Assembly: GCA_963786675.1 (NCBI GenBank)
Contig: CAWAZY010000001.1
Coordinates: 372,001-436,000, forward strand
Length of the DNA stretch: 64,000 nucleotides
Source: JAGVSR01 sp963786675
GTDB taxonomy: Bacteria; Pseudomonadota; Alphaproteobacteria; Rhizobiales; Hyphomicrobiaceae
Reading direction: 5' to 3'
Shown: in pieces, positions 37,305-45,227 of the stretch
How positions within the stretch are numbered: the first letter of the stretch is position 1
How the letters are laid out: every line of letters begins with the position of its first letter
The notes under the pieces: model-generated
Told to the model about the DNA's origin: nothing
The model's database searches: none
What the model saw: the letters and a program-made list of their open reading frames with translations, nothing else
Translations under genes and position numbers: made by a program

Positions 37305-38237
37305 TCACGCCATCAATCGAGCGAGAGAACCCTCGACGACGAGGACCGCGAACAGAACGTAGAGATAAAGGATCGAGAACCAGAAGAGTTGCTTGCACGC
37401 CTGATCCGCCTCTCGCCCCTCGGTGATGCGCCAGACGTTGATGGCCAGCCCCAGGAAGATGGCGCCCAGTACCGTCGACGCGATCGCGTAGGCGATGCCG
37501 CCGAGGCCGATGAAGTACGGCACGACCGCGAGCGGAACGAGCACGATGGAATAAAGCAGGATCTGCCGGCGAGTTTCTGCGGGCCCAGCCACAACCGGCA
37601 GCATGGGCACGCCCACGCGCTCGTAGTCGCGCAGCCGCAGCAGGGCCAGCGCCCAGAAGTGCGGCGGCGTCCACATGAAGATGATGAGGAACATCAGCAC
37701 GCTTTCCATGCTAACGCTGCCTGTCACCGCGGCCCAGCCGATCATCGGCGGAAATGCGCCGGCCGCGCCGCCGATGACGATGTTCTGCGGCGTCCGGCGC
37801 TTCAGCCACATCGTGTAGATGAAGAGATAATAGGCGATGGTCAGCGCGAGGAGCGCGCCAGCAACCCAGTTGACCAGCACGCCAAGCGTCAGAACCGAAA
37901 TGACCGAAAGAATAGCGCCGAACTGGAGCGCCTCATCCGGCGTCACCCGGCCGCGCGGAATGGGACGCGCCGCCGTCCGCGCCATATTCTGATCGATATC
38001 GGCGTCGTACCACATATTGAGCGCGCCCGACGCTCCGGCGCCGACCGAAATGCAGATAATGGCGATGAGCCCGATCACAGGATGGATGGCGCCGGGCGCC
38101 ACGAGCAGGCCAGCAAGCGCTGTCAGCACCACAAGCTGCATGACGCGCGGTTTCATCAGGGTCAGATAATCTGCGACATCCGGCTCAAGCAGGCTGATCG
38201 GCCGCTCATCCGCAACATTCACGCCGGTTGCCGACAT
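37305..38237 (-). CDS. ctaB: Protoheme IX farnesyltransferase (heme O synthase)
   Basis: CtaB attaches farnesyl to heme b, giving heme O, the precursor of heme a used by the oxidase encoded beside it. The 310-residue protein is a UbiA-type prenyltransferase with about nine membrane helices. The two Asp-rich motifs are visible: NMWYDADIDQNMARTAARP (with N-x3-D-x3-D) and DYERVGVPMLP. VADYLTLMKPRVMQLV starts the family domain. Confidence 0.95.
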   Translation of the reverse strand: MSATGVNVADERPISLLEPDVADYLTLMKPRVMQLVVLTALAGLLVAPGAIHPVIGLIAIICISVGAGASGALNMWYDADIDQNMARTAARPIPRGRVTPDEALQFGAILSVISVLTLGVLVNWVAGALLALTIAYYLFIYTMWLKRRTPQNIVIGGAAGAFPPMIGWAAVTGSVSMESVLMFLIIFMWTPPHFWALALLRLRDYERVGVPMLPVVAGPAETRRQILLYSIVLVPLAVVPYFIGLGGIAYAIASTVLGAIFLGLAINVWRITEGREADQACKQLFWFSILYLYVLFAVLVVEGSLARLMA

Positions 38238-38424
38238 TCGCTCTCACTCCTCCCAGTGGCCGAGGTTGCGCCCTTCTGCCGGGGCGCCTCTGCCATCTCC
38301 GGCTGCTGCGGCTGGGGGGCACGCCCCACGGTCACGCAGCATCGCCGGTTTCAACTTCTCATCAAACGGACCTTGCGGCACATCTCCAGTAACGGGACGG
38401 GCCGCACAATAACGACGAAATGAA

Positions 38425-38449
38425 CCCGGGCGGAAATTTACCGCCCGGG
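38425..38449 (-). other. Hairpin downstream of ctaD
   Basis: CCCGGGCGG (38425-38433) and CCGCCCGGG (38441-38449) form a 9-bp GC stem with an AT-rich 7-base loop, 13 bp after the ctaD stop on the minus strand. TTCATTTC follows, too weak for a confident terminator. It may trim the ctaC-ctaD message from the downstream assembly genes. Confidence 0.5.
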
Positions 38450-38461
38450 CCCCATTCCGTT

Positions 38462-40078
38462 TCAGCGATGCTCCGTCGCGGCGATGCGCGGCAGAGTCTC
38501 ATAGGCGTGGTAGGCCGGCGGCGAAGGCAGCGTCCACTCAAGCGTGGTCGCACCGACACCCCACGGGTTGCCCGCGGCCTTTTCCTTGCGGATGAAGGCG
38601 AGAGCCAGACCGATGAAGAAGAACAGCGTGCCGACGGCCGTGATGTACGAGCCTAGCGACGAGATCTCGTTCCAGAACTGGTAGGCGTCCGGATAGTCAA
38701 CGTAACGGCGCGGCATGCCGGCGGCACCCAGGAAGTGCTGCGGGAAGAACAGCACGTTGGCACCCACGAAGGTGAACCAGAAGTGCAGCTTGCCCCAGAA
38801 TTCCGAGTACATGTAGCCGGACATCTTCGGGAACCAGTAGTACCAGCCCGCGAAGATCGAGAACACAGCGCCCAGCGACAGCACGTAGTGGAAATGCGCC
38901 ACAACGTAGTACGTGTCGTGCAGAGCACGGTCGACGCCGGCGTTGGAGAGCATCACGCCGGTCACGCCGCCGATGGTGAACAGGAAGATGAAGCCCAAGG
39001 CCCAGATCATGGGCAGGCGGAACTGGATCGATCCGCCCCACATCGTGGCGATCCACGAGAAGATCTTCACGCCTGTCGGGACCGCGATGACCATCGTCGC
39101 GAATACGAAGTAGGCCTGCGTATTCACCTTCATACCGGCAGCGTACATGTGGTGCGCCCACACGATGAAGCCCACCAGACCGATGGCGACCATGGCGTAG
39201 GCCATGCCCAGGTAGCCGAACACCGGCTTGCGCGAGAACGTTGCCACGATGTGGCTGACGATACCGAAGCCCGGCAGAATGAGGATGTAGACCTCGGGGT
39301 GGCCGAAGAACCAGAACAAGTGCTGGTACAGCAGCGGATCGCCGCCGCCGGCCGGATTAAAGAAGGTGGTGCCGAAGTTGCGGTCCGTCAGCAGCATGGT
39401 GATCGCGCCGGCCAGAACCGGGAGCGACAGGAGCAACAGGAACGCGGTGATGAGCACGGCCCAGACGAACAGCGGCATCTTGTGGATCGTCATGCCGGGC
39501 GCGCGCATGTTGAAGATGGTGGTGATGAAGTTGATGGCGCCCAGGATCGACGAGGCGCCGGCAACGTGCAGCGACAGGATCGCGAAATCCATGGCCGGAC
39601 CAGGATGGCCCGAAGTCGACAAGGGCGCGTAGATCGTCCAGCCGCCGCCCACGCCGTTCATACCCGTGGGACCCTCCACGAACATCGACATGACCAGCAG
39701 GGTCAAGGCGACAGGCAGAAGCCAGAACGATATGTTGTTCATGCGGGGGAAGGCCATGTCGGGCGCGCCGATCATCAGCGGCACGAACCAGTTGCCGAAC
39801 CCGCCCATCGTCGCGGGCATCACCATGAAGAACACCATGATGAGGCCGTGGCCCGTCACGAACACGTTGTACATGTGCGGGTTGGAGAAGTACTGCATCC
39901 CCGGCTCTTGAAGCTCGAGGCGGATGCCAATCGACAATGCGCCGCCGATGATGCCGGCGATCATTGCGAAGATAAAGTACATCGTCCCGATGTCTTTGTG
40001 GTTCGTCGAGAACAGCCAGCGACGAATGCCGGTGGGGGCATGGTCGTGATGTTCGGCGTGTGCCGCAGTGCTACCCAT
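38462..40078 (-). CDS. ctaD: Cytochrome c oxidase subunit I
   Basis: Subunit I holds heme a and the heme a3-CuB centre. The 538-residue protein has twelve membrane helices. GHPEVYILILPGFGIVSH carries the A1-type Glu and the CuB/Tyr-linked His; WAHHMYAAGMKV holds the other CuB histidines, and the region with AHFHYVLSLGAVFS carries the two heme-binding His of helix X. FPRMNNISFW belongs to the proton D-channel. The N-terminus HDHAPTGIRRWLFSTNHKDIGTMY is typical of aa3-type enzymes. Confidence 0.97.
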   Translation of the reverse strand: MGSTAAHAEHHDHAPTGIRRWLFSTNHKDIGTMYFIFAMIAGIIGGALSIGIRLELQEPGMQYFSNPHMYNVFVTGHGLIMVFFMVMPATMGGFGNWFVPLMIGAPDMAFPRMNNISFWLLPVALTLLVMSMFVEGPTGMNGVGGGWTIYAPLSTSGHPGPAMDFAILSLHVAGASSILGAINFITTIFNMRAPGMTIHKMPLFVWAVLITAFLLLLSLPVLAGAITMLLTDRNFGTTFFNPAGGGDPLLYQHLFWFFGHPEVYILILPGFGIVSHIVATFSRKPVFGYLGMAYAMVAIGLVGFIVWAHHMYAAGMKVNTQAYFVFATMVIAVPTGVKIFSWIATMWGGSIQFRLPMIWALGFIFLFTIGGVTGVMLSNAGVDRALHDTYYVVAHFHYVLSLGAVFSIFAGWYYWFPKMSGYMYSEFWGKLHFWFTFVGANVLFFPQHFLGAAGMPRRYVDYPDAYQFWNEISSLGSYITAVGTLFFFIGLALAFIRKEKAAGNPWGVGATTLEWTLPSPPAYHAYETLPRIAATEHR

Positions 40079-40162
40079 GGGTCAGGCCTTCCAGTCTCGG
40101 ATGTTTCCAGGTGCGGAGTTTTCCGGAAAGCTGAGCTTCCGGAACCCCACGATCTTTATCAA

Positions 40163-41071
40163 TCAACGGTTTTCAGTAGCGTCGGCGACCGACTTGATGC
40201 CCGCATGCTCCAGCGCCACCTTGTCGATGATTTCCTTGGCCTTCTTCTTGTCCTTGGCCTGCATCGCTGCTGCCCACTCGTCGAAGACTTCAGACTTCAC
40301 GACGCGGACGGCGATGGGCATGAAGGCATGGTTCATGCCGCAGAGCTCGGAGCACTGCCCGTAGAACATGCCTTCTTGTTCGGCCTTGAACCACGTCGAG
40401 GTCAACCGGCCGGGCACGGCGTCGATCTTTGAGCCGAATGACGGAATGGTCCAGTTGTGAATCACATCGTTCGATGTGACGAGCACGTGCACCGTCTTGT
40501 TCACCGGCACGATGATCTCGTTGTCGACGGACAGAAGGCGGGGCGTGGGAATGCCGGTCTTGGCCTTCTCGGCGGCTTCCTCGTCGGTCAGCATGTTCGA
40601 GGTGATCGTAAACCCGCCCTGGTCGGGATACTCGTGCTCCCAGAACCAGGCGTTGCCGATCGCCTTGATGGTCAGCTCGGCCTTCGGATACGTGTACTGA
40701 AGCATCAAAAGTTTGAACGAGGGGATGGCGATCGCAACGAGGATCAGGATCGGAATGACCGTCCAAGCCACTTCCAGCAACGTGTTGTGGGTCGTCTTGG
40801 AGGGCGTCGGGTTGGCGCTCTCGCGGAAGCGAACCATCACGTAGATCATTAGCGCCAGAACGAAGAGCGTAATCGCGATGATGATGACATTCACGAGGTC
40901 GTAGAACTCGCTGATACTGCGAGCAACCTCAGTGACAGGGACCTGCAGTCCGATTTGTCCGGGGTTCGATTGACCGACGCCCGCCTCGGCGGCGAGCACT
41001 GGATCAACAAAGAGCCCGAAGGCTGCCAAAAGGGCGACCACCGGTGCCAGTAGCAGAAGTCGTGTCGTCAT
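40163..41071 (-). CDS. ctaC: Cytochrome c oxidase subunit II
   Basis: Subunit II accepts electrons from cytochrome c at the CuA site. From 41071 (GGGGAG ribosome site upstream) the 302-residue protein has a signal peptide ending VDPVLA, two membrane helices (about 50-72 and 95-115) and the periplasmic cupredoxin domain. The aromatic patch GNAWFWEHEYPD and the CuA ligands are visible: His in VIHNW, Cys240 and Cys244 in CSELCGMNHAFMP, then His248 and Met. It is the first gene of the cox cluster. Confidence 0.96.
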   Translation of the reverse strand: MTTRLLLLAPVVALLAAFGLFVDPVLAAEAGVGQSNPGQIGLQVPVTEVARSISEFYDLVNVIIIAITLFVLALMIYVMVRFRESANPTPSKTTHNTLLEVAWTVIPILILVAIAIPSFKLLMLQYTYPKAELTIKAIGNAWFWEHEYPDQGGFTITSNMLTDEEAAEKAKTGIPTPRLLSVDNEIIVPVNKTVHVLVTSNDVIHNWTIPSFGSKIDAVPGRLTSTWFKAEQEGMFYGQCSELCGMNHAFMPIAVRVVKSEVFDEWAAAMQAKDKKKAKEIIDKVALEHAGIKSVADATENR

Positions 41072-41735
41072 TTCATTCGCTCCCCAGAACGGCCCGATTC
41101 GAGCCGGGCGTCTTGATCGATACGGGGAGGTCGGCGCGGCCGGCTCAGCTGTCCTTCGGGCGCTAACGGGCTTCAAGCAACCCATGCGCTGCGTGGTGCG
41201 TTTCGATCGAGCGCCGGAAACCAAAAGAATAAGCGTTCCGCGCCGCGACCTGACGTTCACCCGGATCTTCGACCCGGGCACGTCGCAAACCGCTCCGTCT
41301 CCCCGATTCGACCGTGCGTGACGACTTCCCCTTCGTCGAGCCAAGATCAACCGACAAACCGCTCGCAAGTCAAGTTTTTTGCGGCGATATTGCGCATCGT
41401 TGCCACGTTGCGTGACCATACCATGCGACCCAGTGCTAAAGGCTTGAGTCGGCACCCCGACGCGGTCCACATTCGGCCTCTTTCCTATTGGAAGCAGGCG
41501 GTATGCGGCAATATGCGTGTGTCTGGACATTGACCGCTCGCGTCCATCCACACCATTGCTCCTGCTTTCCCTTTCGCATCTTCAGACAGGCTCAAGTCCC
41601 CTCGCCATGACCTTGCATGCCCCGTCGTCCGTTTCCCGTCCGCCCCTTGGGGCCCTGGACTTGATCGAAGTCACATCGCCGCGGGCCCAGCCGAATTCCC
41701 GGCGGCACGACCAGCGGTACGGTTTGAGGCGCACA
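41072..41735. other. Intergenic control region between ctaC and the IalB gene
   Basis: This 664-bp stretch separates two divergent genes. It is GC-rich near ctaC and holds an AT-richer part at about 41365-41400 (CAAGTCAAGTTTTTT), where a minus-strand TTGACT could serve as a -35 box for ctaC with a poor -10. No open frame looks coding. The length suggests regulated promoters for both directions, but I cannot name a site with confidence. Confidence 0.4.
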
Positions 41736-42263
41736 ATGTTCCGGTTGCTTGTGCTCCTCTGCCTGACGGCCGCGCTGCCGATCTCTCCAGCGCCGGCCCA
41801 GGAGGGGGCTGCGAAGTCACCTGAGATGGCTGATGGAACCGTCAAGTCTCAGCACGGCGACTGGCAGGTGGTGTGTAAGCCGCCGCCGGCGGGTGCCAAG
41901 AACGAAATCTGCGCGCTCGTTCAGAGCGTGACCGCCGAGGACCGCGAGAATGTCGGGCTGACGGTGTACTTCCAGAAATTCTCGAACGGCCTGCGCGTGC
42001 TGCGGGTGTTCGCGCCCCTCGGCGTCCTTCTGCCGCCAGGCATCGGCCTGAAGATTGACGACGTCGATGTCGGGCACGCACCGTTCCTGCGCTGTCATAC
42101 CTTCGCGTGCTATGCGCAGGTGACGCTCGAAGACAAGCTCATCGAGCAGTTGAAGACAGGAAAAACCGCGATATTCATTATCTTTCAGACTGAGGAAGCC
42201 GGCATCGGCATCCCGGTGTCACTGGGTGGTTTTGACCAAGCGCTGGCCGCGCTGCCACAATAG
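41736..42263 (+). CDS. Exported IalB family protein
   Basis: This exported protein of 175 residues belongs to the invasion-associated locus B family. A signal peptide (MFRLLVLLCLTAALPISPAPAQ) is followed by the domain: HGDWQVVCKPPPAG...EICALVQSV, then FAPLGVLLPPGIGLKIDD, and CHTFACYAQVTLEDKLIEQLKTGKTAIF with the conserved Cys pairs. IalB proteins are common in Hyphomicrobiales, where most are unstudied; the name comes from Bartonella. Start 41736 has GAGG upstream; the frame is open back to 41517 but without signal features. Confidence 0.85.
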   Translation: MFRLLVLLCLTAALPISPAPAQEGAAKSPEMADGTVKSQHGDWQVVCKPPPAGAKNEICALVQSVTAEDRENVGLTVYFQKFSNGLRVLRVFAPLGVLLPPGIGLKIDDVDVGHAPFLRCHTFACYAQVTLEDKLIEQLKTGKTAIFIIFQTEEAGIGIPVSLGGFDQALAALPQ

Positions 42264-42308
42264 CGGCGCGCTATTCCAAAGCGAGCCGTGGCTTGTCGAA
42301 CCTGGGTA

Positions 42309-42809
42309 TCAAGTGCCCTTGCGCGCCGGTGCGGCCGCAGTACCGTTCCCAGCCGTTTTGCGGCCGGTGGCAGGCAATTGGATGAGGCTCGCGGACTTTG
42401 ACGGCGAAGCGGTCTCCACACGCGGCGGGAACATGACGCCCGGGACCGCCTTGGAGGCACCGATGGCATCGGACCATGCCTGCAGCACACGCGCCGAAGA
42501 GTCCTGATACTGCTCAAACGCCGTTTGCCAGAACCGCATTTGCTCTTCGTAGACTTCGTCGCGCGTGCGGCACCGCGCCAGACGCTGCGGCACGCCAAGA
42601 TAGGCCTGTGTCCGGCGGCTGGCGAGTGTCACCCATTCCATTTGGGCAACGACCATCGCTTTCCAGGGGCCAAATCCCGCGGCCATCGTGTCCAGGGCCG
42701 CCTTTGAATTGAAAGCCTGGGCAAAATGGGCTTGCGGACGGCTCATTGTGCCGAGCCAATCGTGCGGAGATTGATGGTGGTCCTGATCAGGCGCTTCGTG
42801 CTGGTCCAT
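42309..42809 (-). CDS. Phasin-like protein
   Basis: This 166-residue, mainly helical soluble protein resembles phasins, which coat polyhydroxyalkanoate granules. The helical core is at about residues 30-125 (AFNSKAALDTMAAGFGPWKAMVVAQMEWVTLASRR, then EVYEEQMRFWQTAFEQYQDSSARVLQAWSDAI), and the tail is Pro/Ala/Thr-rich and disordered. No PHA synthase is in the window. The assignment rests on helix pattern and motif resemblance, so it is moderate. Confidence 0.65.
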   Translation of the reverse strand: MDQHEAPDQDHHQSPHDWLGTMSRPQAHFAQAFNSKAALDTMAAGFGPWKAMVVAQMEWVTLASRRTQAYLGVPQRLARCRTRDEVYEEQMRFWQTAFEQYQDSSARVLQAWSDAIGASKAVPGVMFPPRVETASPSKSASLIQLPATGRKTAGNGTAAAPARKGT

Positions 42810-43168
42810 CTCGCATACAGTCCTTCGTTTCCGATCCCGTCTCTTTTTTTATCCAACAACTGTGCCCGGTTCTGTTCTCACCTTGAAGGTGGAAATTCGG
42901 CGAACCCCATCACTTTGCCGAGATAACGCGCGCAGGTGGTAAATCTGATTTGGTGACCTGACGGCGGATTTCAAAGTGCTGCGACACCCGTGCACGTGGA
43001 TCGCCCGAGGTCAGCGCGCCTACCTCTGATTGCATAATCAAAAGACAACAACCAACTGATCCGAAACGATCTTATTGGTTAATGAGTTGTAGACAGATCG
43101 GATGATCTGGCCTCTGATGATCACTGTTTAGGCAAAAATGTTTTTAGTGCCGCGTTGCGGGTGGCGTC
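42810..43168. other. AT-richer intergenic region upstream of bcsS
   Basis: This 359-bp gap lies between the divergent phasin and BcsS genes. The part from about 43025 to 43150 is markedly AT-rich against the GC-rich background and probably holds the bcsS promoter. No gene, terminator or clear operator is visible. Confidence 0.4.
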
Positions 43169-44107
43169 GTGTTGACCGGTGCGTTTCAAGGCCGGATTTG
43201 CGGGGGTGTGCTCAGGGGATGGCTCTTGAGCGCGACCCTCTGTGCGGGTGCCATGTGCACGGCGGGTGGTGCGCCTGCCATCGCAGGTGACCTGCCTGTG
43301 GTTTCGGGCACGCCGGTGCCGATGTCCGGTCCCGAACCGGACCGGCCCTCGTGGCGCGAAATTTGGAAATGGCGCGAAGTCTGGACGGGCGCCGACATTT
43401 CGCGCGGCAACTGGCTTCTATATTCAGGTGCCACGGTCGCGCCCTTCGGCCATATCCATGAGCCAGGTCTGCGACTGCGCGCAGCGGCAGGCTACGGGCA
43501 CTACACTTACGCCGGTGACCGCAGCCTGACCGACACACCCGATTACCGCACCTTCGACGCCCAGGTTCACTATGGCGAAGCCCTGATCGGGTACCTGGAA
43601 AAATGGGGTCCGCTCACCGCCAAGATCTTTGGAGGTTTCTCGCGGATCGGACACGCCATAACGCCCTACGATATCGAGAATGCCGTGATCGGCATCGATT
43701 ACGGCTTCAAGGGCGTGCTCGAACTGTGGCTTGATGCGGGATCCACGGGCTTTGCCGCCCTCGATCTGTCGTGGAACTCGGCGCACGATACCCGCTCCGC
43801 CCGCGTGCGCGCCGGGACGCGGGTTTCGCCGCAGTTTTCTTTTGGTTTGGAAGGCTGGCTCGATCTCGATGCCCAAAGCGATTGTGATCGCGGTGCGCGG
43901 TCGGGCGGGGCGTGCGCGCGCCAAGTCAGTTTCGATGGCGAGCAGACCACCCTCCTGGACTACACGCGAGCCGGTGCGTTCATCCGGTATGAATGGGATG
44001 GTGGAGAGATTTCCATTTCCGCGGGCGTATCCGGCGGGATGTTCAAAAATGGCAATAGCGGCGAGCCCAGACCCTACGGCACCCTCAACTGGATCCGGCA
44101 ATTCTGA
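43169..44107 (+). CDS. bcsS: Cellulose biosynthesis protein BcsS-like outer-envelope protein
   Basis: This 312-residue exported protein has a signal region (LRGWLLSATLCAGAMCTAGGAPAIA) followed by alternating beta strands that end in an aromatic residue, NWIRQF at the C-terminus, like an outer-membrane beta-barrel. It resembles the BcsS family found beside cellulose synthase genes in Methylobacterium and relatives, here without other bcs genes. Blocks such as WTGADISRGNWLLYSGATVAPFGHI and AKIFGGFSRIGHAITPYD are typical. Start is uncertain: GTG at 43169 or at 43208. Confidence 0.75.
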   Translation: MLTGAFQGRICGGVLRGWLLSATLCAGAMCTAGGAPAIAGDLPVVSGTPVPMSGPEPDRPSWREIWKWREVWTGADISRGNWLLYSGATVAPFGHIHEPGLRLRAAAGYGHYTYAGDRSLTDTPDYRTFDAQVHYGEALIGYLEKWGPLTAKIFGGFSRIGHAITPYDIENAVIGIDYGFKGVLELWLDAGSTGFAALDLSWNSAHDTRSARVRAGTRVSPQFSFGLEGWLDLDAQSDCDRGARSGGACARQVSFDGEQTTLLDYTRAGAFIRYEWDGGEISISAGVSGGMFKNGNSGEPRPYGTLNWIRQF

Positions 44108-44200
44108 TCCTTGGCACGCGCATCATCCGGGGGTTTCACACCGTGCGGCCAATCCGCTATGGAGTAAGCGTCCCGCAATGAGGTGTTGAGAGCGCGCTCC

Positions 44201-44512
44201 ATGACCACCGTCTTTAAGCTTGGCATCGTTGTCACGGCCTTGGCGTCTGCCGCCGCGGCTGGGACCAGCGCGGCGCTGGCGGCCGGCAAGACCTGTAGCG
44301 ACGTCGCCGTCTCGGTCCATGGCGAACAGGCCCGCTATGTCTGGCTTGCCAAAACCAAAGCCCGGGCCAACTGGCGCCGGAAGGTGCGCGCGACGACAGG
44401 CCTCGGCCCGGATTTCGCGAATTGGTATGATGCCGAAACCAGCGAGGAGCGGTGCATCACCTCGGGGGCCGGCACTGTTTGCGTGTTTACCGGCTACCCT
44501 TGCAAGCGTTGA
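44201..44512 (+). CDS. Small exported Cys-containing protein
   Basis: This 103-residue hypothetical protein has a signal peptide (MTTVFKLGIVVTALASAAAAGTSAALA) and a short mature part with four Cys (TCSDVAV, ERCITSG, TVCVFTGYPCKR) that may pair as disulfides. The mature part is basic (AKTKARANWRRKVRA). I do not recognise the family. The Dsb proteins encoded elsewhere in the window could oxidise it, but that is a guess. Confidence 0.6.
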   Translation: MTTVFKLGIVVTALASAAAAGTSAALAAGKTCSDVAVSVHGEQARYVWLAKTKARANWRRKVRATTGLGPDFANWYDAETSEERCITSGAGTVCVFTGYPCKR

Positions 44513-44668
44513 CCCCTGGTCCCGACACCGTTTCCAGAAGGTCCGGCAGAAAAATTTCACCGGAGCCCCAAGGAAACCCAGATCCCGTCCGTCTATGTCC
44601 TTAAAGCGGGGTGGAGGCAAACCTGCCGCCCCTGCCCGCACACTGCGATCGGCGGAACTGGCTCGAAC

Positions 44669-45223
44669 GTGACCGAAGATGCGCACGACGATTTGGCGGA
44701 CGAAGACCTTGCCTCCCGTGCGGCGGCGGGCGACCGCGCCGCGTTCGCCGCCCTGATCGACCGGCATTATGGCCGCGTCCACGCGCTCGCCTGGCGCTGG
44801 ACGGGATCGCGAGACCGGGCCGAGGATATCGCCCAGGACGTCTGTGTGAAGCTCGCGCACGTCTTGCGCAGCTTCCGCGGCGACTGCGCGTTCTCCACGT
44901 GGCTCTACCGGTTGGCCTACACGACGACGATCGATCAGATCCGTGCCCGCCAAAGGATTGTGCCCCTTGGGCCGTCCCATATATCGGCGCTGATGGCGGA
45001 GCCTGACGGTGAGACGCCGGAGGATACGTTCATCGGGGCCGAGCTTTGGCGCGCGGTCCGCACGCTGCCGGATCAACAGCGGGATGCCGTCCTGCTGGTT
45101 TACGGCGAAGACCTGTCGCACGCGGAGGCAGCCAGCGTCATGGGATGTTCGGAGAAGACCGTCTCCTGGCATTTGCATGAAGCACGCAAGCGCCTGAAAT
45201 CGACACTCGAAGACGTGGCATGA
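44669..45223 (+). CDS. ECF-type RNA polymerase sigma factor
   Basis: This 184-residue sigma factor has region 2 (FAALIDRHYGRVHALAWRWTGSRDRAEDIAQDVCVKL, with the -10 binding helix) and region 4 (LPDQQRDAVLLVYGEDLSHAEAASVMGCSEKTVSWHLHEARKRLK), and lacks regions 1 and 3, as ECF sigmas do. It starts at a GTG. The next gene begins 4 bp after its stop and encodes a membrane-anchored VWA protein that is probably its partner. No zinc-binding anti-sigma gene is present. Targets are unknown. Confidence 0.88.
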   Translation: MTEDAHDDLADEDLASRAAAGDRAAFAALIDRHYGRVHALAWRWTGSRDRAEDIAQDVCVKLAHVLRSFRGDCAFSTWLYRLAYTTTIDQIRARQRIVPLGPSHISALMAEPDGETPEDTFIGAELWRAVRTLPDQQRDAVLLVYGEDLSHAEAASVMGCSEKTVSWHLHEARKRLKSTLEDVA

Positions 45224-45227
45224 TGCA

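Noticed and set aside
38735..40432. Open frame of about 565 codons on the plus strand opposite ctaD
   Set aside because: It is antisense to a highly conserved gene; the translation is rich in His, Arg, Glu and Asp and has no domain. High GC third positions create such mirror frames.
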